Positions 12,152 to 15,346 of a stretch of 15,346 bases of DNA are shown piece by piece. Position 1 is the first letter of the stretch. Every line of letters begins with the position of its first letter. The notes under the pieces are model-generated. The model was not told the origin of the DNA. It worked only from the letters and a program-made list of their open reading frames with translations, and did no database searches. The DNA comes from Alphaproteobacteria bacterium (GTDB taxonomy: Bacteria; Pseudomonadota; Alphaproteobacteria; UBA6615): contig JAEPNS010000036.1 of NCBI GenBank assembly GCA_017643325.1, forward strand, positions 1-15,346, read 5' to 3'. A program made the position numbers and the translations under genes.

Positions 12152-13297
12152 ATGACCAACCTCATCCACGGCACCGCCAAGCCCGACGAACTGCCGGGAA
12201 CGCGCGAGGCGGACACGATCTTCGGCCACGACGGCGATGACGAAATCCGGGCCGGCCACGGGGACGATTTCCTCTGGGGCGGCAACGGAAACGACCGGCT
12301 CGAGGGCGACGACGGACGCGACACCCTCTTCGGGGGATGGGGCGATGACTTCCTCGACGGCGGCGACGGCGACGACTGGCTGGACGGGGGACCCGGAAAC
12401 GACCGCCTGTACGGAGACCGTGCGGGCGAAGCCGGCGATGACGTCCTGCTCGGCGGCCTCGGCAACGATGACCTTCACGGCGGCGACGGCAACGACCGCC
12501 TCGAGGGAGGTGCCGACGACGACCAGCTCTACGGTGAGCGGGGGGACGACTGGCTCGACGGCGGCAAGGGCGACGACGAGCTGTGGGGCGGCGACGGCAA
12601 CGACCGGCTCTGGGGCCTCGACGGCGAGGACCGGCTGTCCGGTGGAGACGGGGAAGACCATCTGCACGGCGGCGCCGGCAACGACCGGCTGCACGGCGGA
12701 GACGGGGACGACTGGCTGTGGGGCAATGCCGGCGAAGACCGGCTCTTCGGCGACAGTGGCCACGACCGGCTGTTCGGCGGGACCGGCGAGGATGACCTCG
12801 AGGGCGGCGACGGCAACGACGAACTCCATGGCGGGGAGGACAACGACCGCCTGCAGGGCGAGGCCGGCAACGACGGACTGTGGGGCGACGAAGGCGACGA
12901 CGTCCTGAGTGGCGGCGACGGCATCGACGTGTTGCTCGGCGGCGACGGGAACGACTCGCTCGACGGGGGTGCGGACCAGGATTTCCTGTTCGGCGACGGC
13001 GGAAACGACACCCTCGACGGCGGCACGTCGGACAATGCGGATGATCACCTTTGGGGCGGAGACGGCGACGACCTGTTCGTCTTCTCGCTCAACGGTGGAG
13101 ACGACTGGGTCGAGGACTTCACGTCCGGCGCCGACACGCTCGACGTCTCGGCGCTCGGCTTCGCGGATTTCGCGGACCTCCTCAGCGCGACGACCGACGT
13201 ATCCGGGAATGCGACCATCGCCTACGGAGGCGGCGACACGATCTCGCTGATCGGTGTCGCGTCGAACACCCTGGTCGAGGACGACTTCCTGTTTTGA
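12152..13297 (+). CDS. RTX protein made of calcium-binding nonapeptide repeats
   Basis: A 381-residue acidic protein. After a 15-residue lead, about 32 RTX units of the form GGxGxDxLx fill residues 16-310, interrupted by one 4-residue insertion (GDRAGEAGDDVLL) and one of 3 residues (GGTSDNADDHLW). Each pair of units should form one turn of a calcium-filled parallel beta-roll. Residues 311-381 (LFVFSLNGGDDWVEDFTSGA onward, DTLDVSALGF, ending DDFLF) look like the C-terminal type I secretion signal region of RTX exoproteins. There is no N-terminal signal peptide and no protease, lipase or adhesin domain, so its role is outside the cell but unassigned. No TolC, HlyB or HlyD genes are in the window. 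GGAG lies 6 nt before the ATG. The last position of the unit is often Trp, which is less usual. Confidence 0.92.
   Translation: MTNLIHGTAKPDELPGTREADTIFGHDGDDEIRAGHGDDFLWGGNGNDRLEGDDGRDTLFGGWGDDFLDGGDGDDWLDGGPGNDRLYGDRAGEAGDDVLLGGLGNDDLHGGDGNDRLEGGADDDQLYGERGDDWLDGGKGDDELWGGDGNDRLWGLDGEDRLSGGDGEDHLHGGAGNDRLHGGDGDDWLWGNAGEDRLFGDSGHDRLFGGTGEDDLEGGDGNDELHGGEDNDRLQGEAGNDGLWGDEGDDVLSGGDGIDVLLGGDGNDSLDGGADQDFLFGDGGNDTLDGGTSDNADDHLWGGDGDDLFVFSLNGGDDWVEDFTSGADTLDVSALGFADFADLLSATTDVSGNATIAYGGGDTISLIGVASNTLVEDDFLF
12197..13081 (+). repeat. 27-bp degenerate tandem repeat array encoding RTX units
   Basis: About 32 copies of a 27-bp unit of the type GGC-GGC-GAC-GGC-AAC-GAC-nnn-CTC-nnn. Codon choice keeps the copies diverged at DNA level while the glycine and aspartate positions stay fixed. 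The array also creates a long, empty open frame on the other strand. Confidence 0.85.
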
Positions 13298-13300
13298 CCC

Positions 13301-14632
13301 TCAGTCCGTTGCGTCGGCGTAATCCAGCAGGCGGTTCTTGTAGTCCGAACGCGGCAGCGTGCCGAAAGGCACAAGCTCGACCCGGGTCGTGACGATCAGC
13401 CGCTTGCGGATTTCGCCCTCGATGGTCTCGGCCAGCCGGTCGGCCGGTGTGACGTCCTCCTCCAGCTCGACCAGCACCCGCAACGGCGGCAGTTGCTGCA
13501 CGCCCTTTCGCGACGGGCGTACCGAGATCATGCCGCTGACATCCGGCCGGTACTCGTTCACGACCTCGCGGATCGCGCTCGGGAACACATTGACCCCGCG
13601 CACGATGAGCATGTCGTCGGTACGCCCGACACAGCGGATGCGCGGGCCCGTCCGCCCGCTCGCGATTTCGCCCATGCTGACGATCACATGATCGCGCGAG
13701 CGGTAGCGCAGCAGGGGCGCACCCTCCTGCATGAGGTGGGTGTAGACCGGCTCGCCGCGCGCCCCGTCCTCGAACGGGATCGGCTCCTCCGTCTCCGGGT
13801 CGATCAGTTCCATGTGGATATAGTCGCGGGCGAGGAAGTTCATTCCGTCCTGCTCGGGCCCCTCGCCGAACATGGAGATGGATACCTCGCCGAGCCCGAG
13901 CACCTCATGCACCTTGGCATCGAAGGCCGCCTCGATCTGGGCGCGCACGGTCGGCTCGCCGCCGCCGGGTTCACCGCCCGCGACCAGTGTCTCCAGCCCG
14001 CAATCGGTCGGGTCGATGCCGCGCTCGCGCGCCGCCTCGGCAAGATAGAGGAAATAGGACGGGGTGCCCGGGATCCCCTGGATCTTGAAGCGCGACAGGA
14101 TGGTGAGCAGCCGCTCGGTGTTGCCGCTGCCGACGGGCACCATGCGCACGCCCAGCGCCATCATCGACTCGTGGACCGCCCCGGCCGCGAAGGGGCCGGA
14201 GTTGTAAGTCGTGATGATGCGATGGTGCGGCCGGATGCCGGCGGCGAAATAGCTCCGGTTCGACGTGTGGATCCAGCGTTTCAGGTCGTTCGCCGTCACC
14301 GGGATATAGAGCGGGTTGCCGGACGTGCCGCTGGTCGAATAGACGCGCACGATGTCCTCCAGCGGCGCGGCGAGGTGCTTGCCCAGCGGGAGATGCTCGG
14401 CCTGGCTGGCGCGCAGCTCGTCCTTCACCGTGAACGGCAGGTGCCGGAGATCGTCCAGCCCGCCCACCGATTCGGGGGTCTTGAACCCCGCCTCGTTCAG
14501 CTTGTCGCGATAGAAGGGCGAATTCGCGAACAGGTACTCGATCTGCCTGCGGTAGACCGGCTCGTCCTTCGCCTTCTGGTCTTCCGGCGAACGGGTTTCC
14601 GCCTCCGGATCGAACAGCTCAAGATCGGACAT
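13301..14632 (-). CDS. Phenylacetate-CoA ligase-like AMP-forming acyl-CoA synthetase
   Basis: A 443-residue member of the PaaK family, which activates an aryl or other carboxylic acid with ATP and CoA. Family features: YRDKLNEAGF (41-50), LPFTVKDELR, the phosphate loop YSTSGTSGNPLY (98-109), GIPGTPSYFLYLAE, VAGGEPGG, GLGEVSISMFGEG (where PaaK has a GLSE-type motif), RTDDMLIVRGVNVFPSAIREV in the hinge region and a C-terminal Lys in SDYKNRLLD. The substrate cannot be read from sequence, and no paaABCDE genes are near. It starts 5 bp after the citryl-CoA lyase-like gene ends, so both are one operon. MSDLELFDPE is the only ATG-based start that does not overlap that gene. It converges on the RTX gene with a 3-bp gap and no terminator. 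Confidence 0.85.
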   Translation of the reverse strand: MSDLELFDPEAETRSPEDQKAKDEPVYRRQIEYLFANSPFYRDKLNEAGFKTPESVGGLDDLRHLPFTVKDELRASQAEHLPLGKHLAAPLEDIVRVYSTSGTSGNPLYIPVTANDLKRWIHTSNRSYFAAGIRPHHRIITTYNSGPFAAGAVHESMMALGVRMVPVGSGNTERLLTILSRFKIQGIPGTPSYFLYLAEAARERGIDPTDCGLETLVAGGEPGGGEPTVRAQIEAAFDAKVHEVLGLGEVSISMFGEGPEQDGMNFLARDYIHMELIDPETEEPIPFEDGARGEPVYTHLMQEGAPLLRYRSRDHVIVSMGEIASGRTGPRIRCVGRTDDMLIVRGVNVFPSAIREVVNEYRPDVSGMISVRPSRKGVQQLPPLRVLVELEEDVTPADRLAETIEGEIRKRLIVTTRVELVPFGTLPRSDYKNRLLDYADATD

Positions 14633-14637
14633 GACGC

Positions 14638-15346
14638 CTACCCGCCGTCGTACTCGATGGCTTCCTCGCCGTGATGGGCGAGCAGGAAGCCGATCGGGCG
14701 CTCGGTCTCCTCGTTCAGGTGCCCGATCAGGCCGATCGTCCGCGCGAGGATCGGAATGCCGCGGATCGCCGGTTTCGGAAAATCGAGATCGAGCAGTACG
14801 GCAGCCATCGGGCCCTGCAGGTTCATGGGCAGTTTCTTGCCCCACACCTCCTCGATGGCGGCCGGAAAGGCCCGCAGCGCGTTGACATGTTTGCCGGAGA
14901 CGCCGCGTTCATCTGCCAGGTCGAGGATGCGCGTCGCGCGCGGATCGACCGGGTGGTGAATCGGGTGCCCGAAGCTCGGGACGAACTTGCCGGCGTCCTT
15001 CATCTCCTGGACGATGGCCCGCGCGGCGGCCTCGGGCGTCGCGCCCTCCCCGATCCGTTGCACGGCATCGTCGAGCATGTCGCCCGCGACGTCGGCGCTG
15101 CCGAGAATGACCGAACCGACGCCGAGCAGGCCTGCCGCGACGGCGCCCTGCAGCGCCTCCGGGGCCGCCGCGAGCGTCATCCGCGCGGCCTGCACGCTGG
15201 GGGTCAGCCCGTGCTCCGCCAGCGCAACCACCAGCAGATCCAGAAAGAACACCTGGTCCTCGCTGGGCTCGCGGCCGGTCAGGTGGAAGAAGAAGAATTC
15301 GGCCATGGACGCGTGGCCCATCACCTCGTTGCACAGATCCTTGCCC
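14638..15346 (-). CDS. Citryl-CoA lyase / citrate synthase-like protein (N-terminus outside window)
   Basis: An open frame of 235 residues plus stop that runs off the window edge; the visible part begins GKDLCNEVMGHASMAEFFFF, an internal sequence, so the start is missing. Features of the short citryl-CoA lyase-like branch of the citrate synthase superfamily are HLTGREPSEDQ, LVVALAEHGLTPSVQAARMT, PEALQGAVAAGLLGVGSV, the catalytic-type His in PSFGHPIHHPVDPRATRI, and IPILARTIGLIGHLNEE. Citryl-CoA lyases split citryl-CoA to acetyl-CoA and oxaloacetate; members next to CoA ligases may act on other acyl-CoAs, which is unproven. The His motif reads GHPIHHP rather than the GHR of citrate synthase, as usual for this branch. 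The downstream ligase gene follows after 5 bp. Confidence 0.85.
   Translation of the reverse strand, partial: GKDLCNEVMGHASMAEFFFFHLTGREPSEDQVFFLDLLVVALAEHGLTPSVQAARMTLAAAPEALQGAVAAGLLGVGSVILGSADVAGDMLDDAVQRIGEGATPEAAARAIVQEMKDAGKFVPSFGHPIHHPVDPRATRILDLADERGVSGKHVNALRAFPAAIEEVWGKKLPMNLQGPMAAVLLDLDFPKPAIRGIPILARTIGLIGHLNEETERPIGFLLAHHGEEAIEYDGG

Noticed and set aside
12086..13048. A 320-codon open frame on the minus strand rich in valine and alanine
   Set aside because: It is the antisense reading of the RTX repeat array; its periodic VVxxV pattern simply mirrors the GGDGND codons.

Overview
The window looks like a piece of a high-GC alphaproteobacterial chromosome. The evidence is dense GC-rich coding with short gaps, ATGA-type gene overlaps, an mlaA-mlaC pair standing apart from mlaFED, an EttA with alphaproteobacterial-style extensions, and a citryl-CoA lyase/CoA-ligase pair. 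The family cannot be fixed from sequence reading alone. No tRNA, rRNA, CRISPR array, insertion sequence or integration site was seen.

Layout. (1) 1-2252: a minus-strand methionine/C1 operon, ArsR-type regulator fused to a methyltransferase -> metF -> metH (cut by the window edge), joined by two ATGA overlaps. A dyad operator (2183-2204) sits inside the likely promoter. (2) 2253-3938: a regulatory gap, then mlaA (vacJ) and mlaC on the plus strand, for retrograde phospholipid transport between outer and inner membrane. (3) 3968-9084: a minus-strand block of queA -> queF -> queG -> a double-domain YciI-like protein, then ettA (ABC-F translation factor) with its own promoter. (4) 9181-10874: divergent from queA, the queuosine-precursor transporter gene yhhQ, overlapped by a gene for an LpxR-like outer-membrane lipid A deacylase. 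(5) 10942-11574: a YbhB/PEBP-family protein followed by a strong intrinsic terminator. (6) 11713-13297: an unrecognised 85-residue protein and an RTX protein made almost only of calcium-binding nonapeptides. Each has the same GTGAC-N4-GTCACTTCG dyad about 75 bp before its start codon. (7) 13301-15346: a minus-strand pair, a citryl-CoA lyase/citrate synthase-like protein (N-terminus beyond the window) followed by a PaaK-like acyl-CoA ligase.

How the parts relate. MetF supplies 5-methyl-THF to MetH, and the fused regulator probably reads SAM or SAH. Queuosine synthesis draws on the same SAM pool (QueA) and, like MetH, on cobalamin (QueG). YhhQ adds precursor uptake to QueF/QueA/QueG, so the cell appears able to salvage preQ0/preQ1 as well as finish the pathway. 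MlaA/MlaC and the LpxR-like protein all act on the outer membrane, but in separate transcription units.

Most of the window is ordinary housekeeping. The leads most worth following are the shared dyad before the orphan small gene and the RTX gene, the regulator-methyltransferase fusion with its operator, the inverted repeat between queA and yhhQ, and the ligase/citryl-CoA lyase pair.
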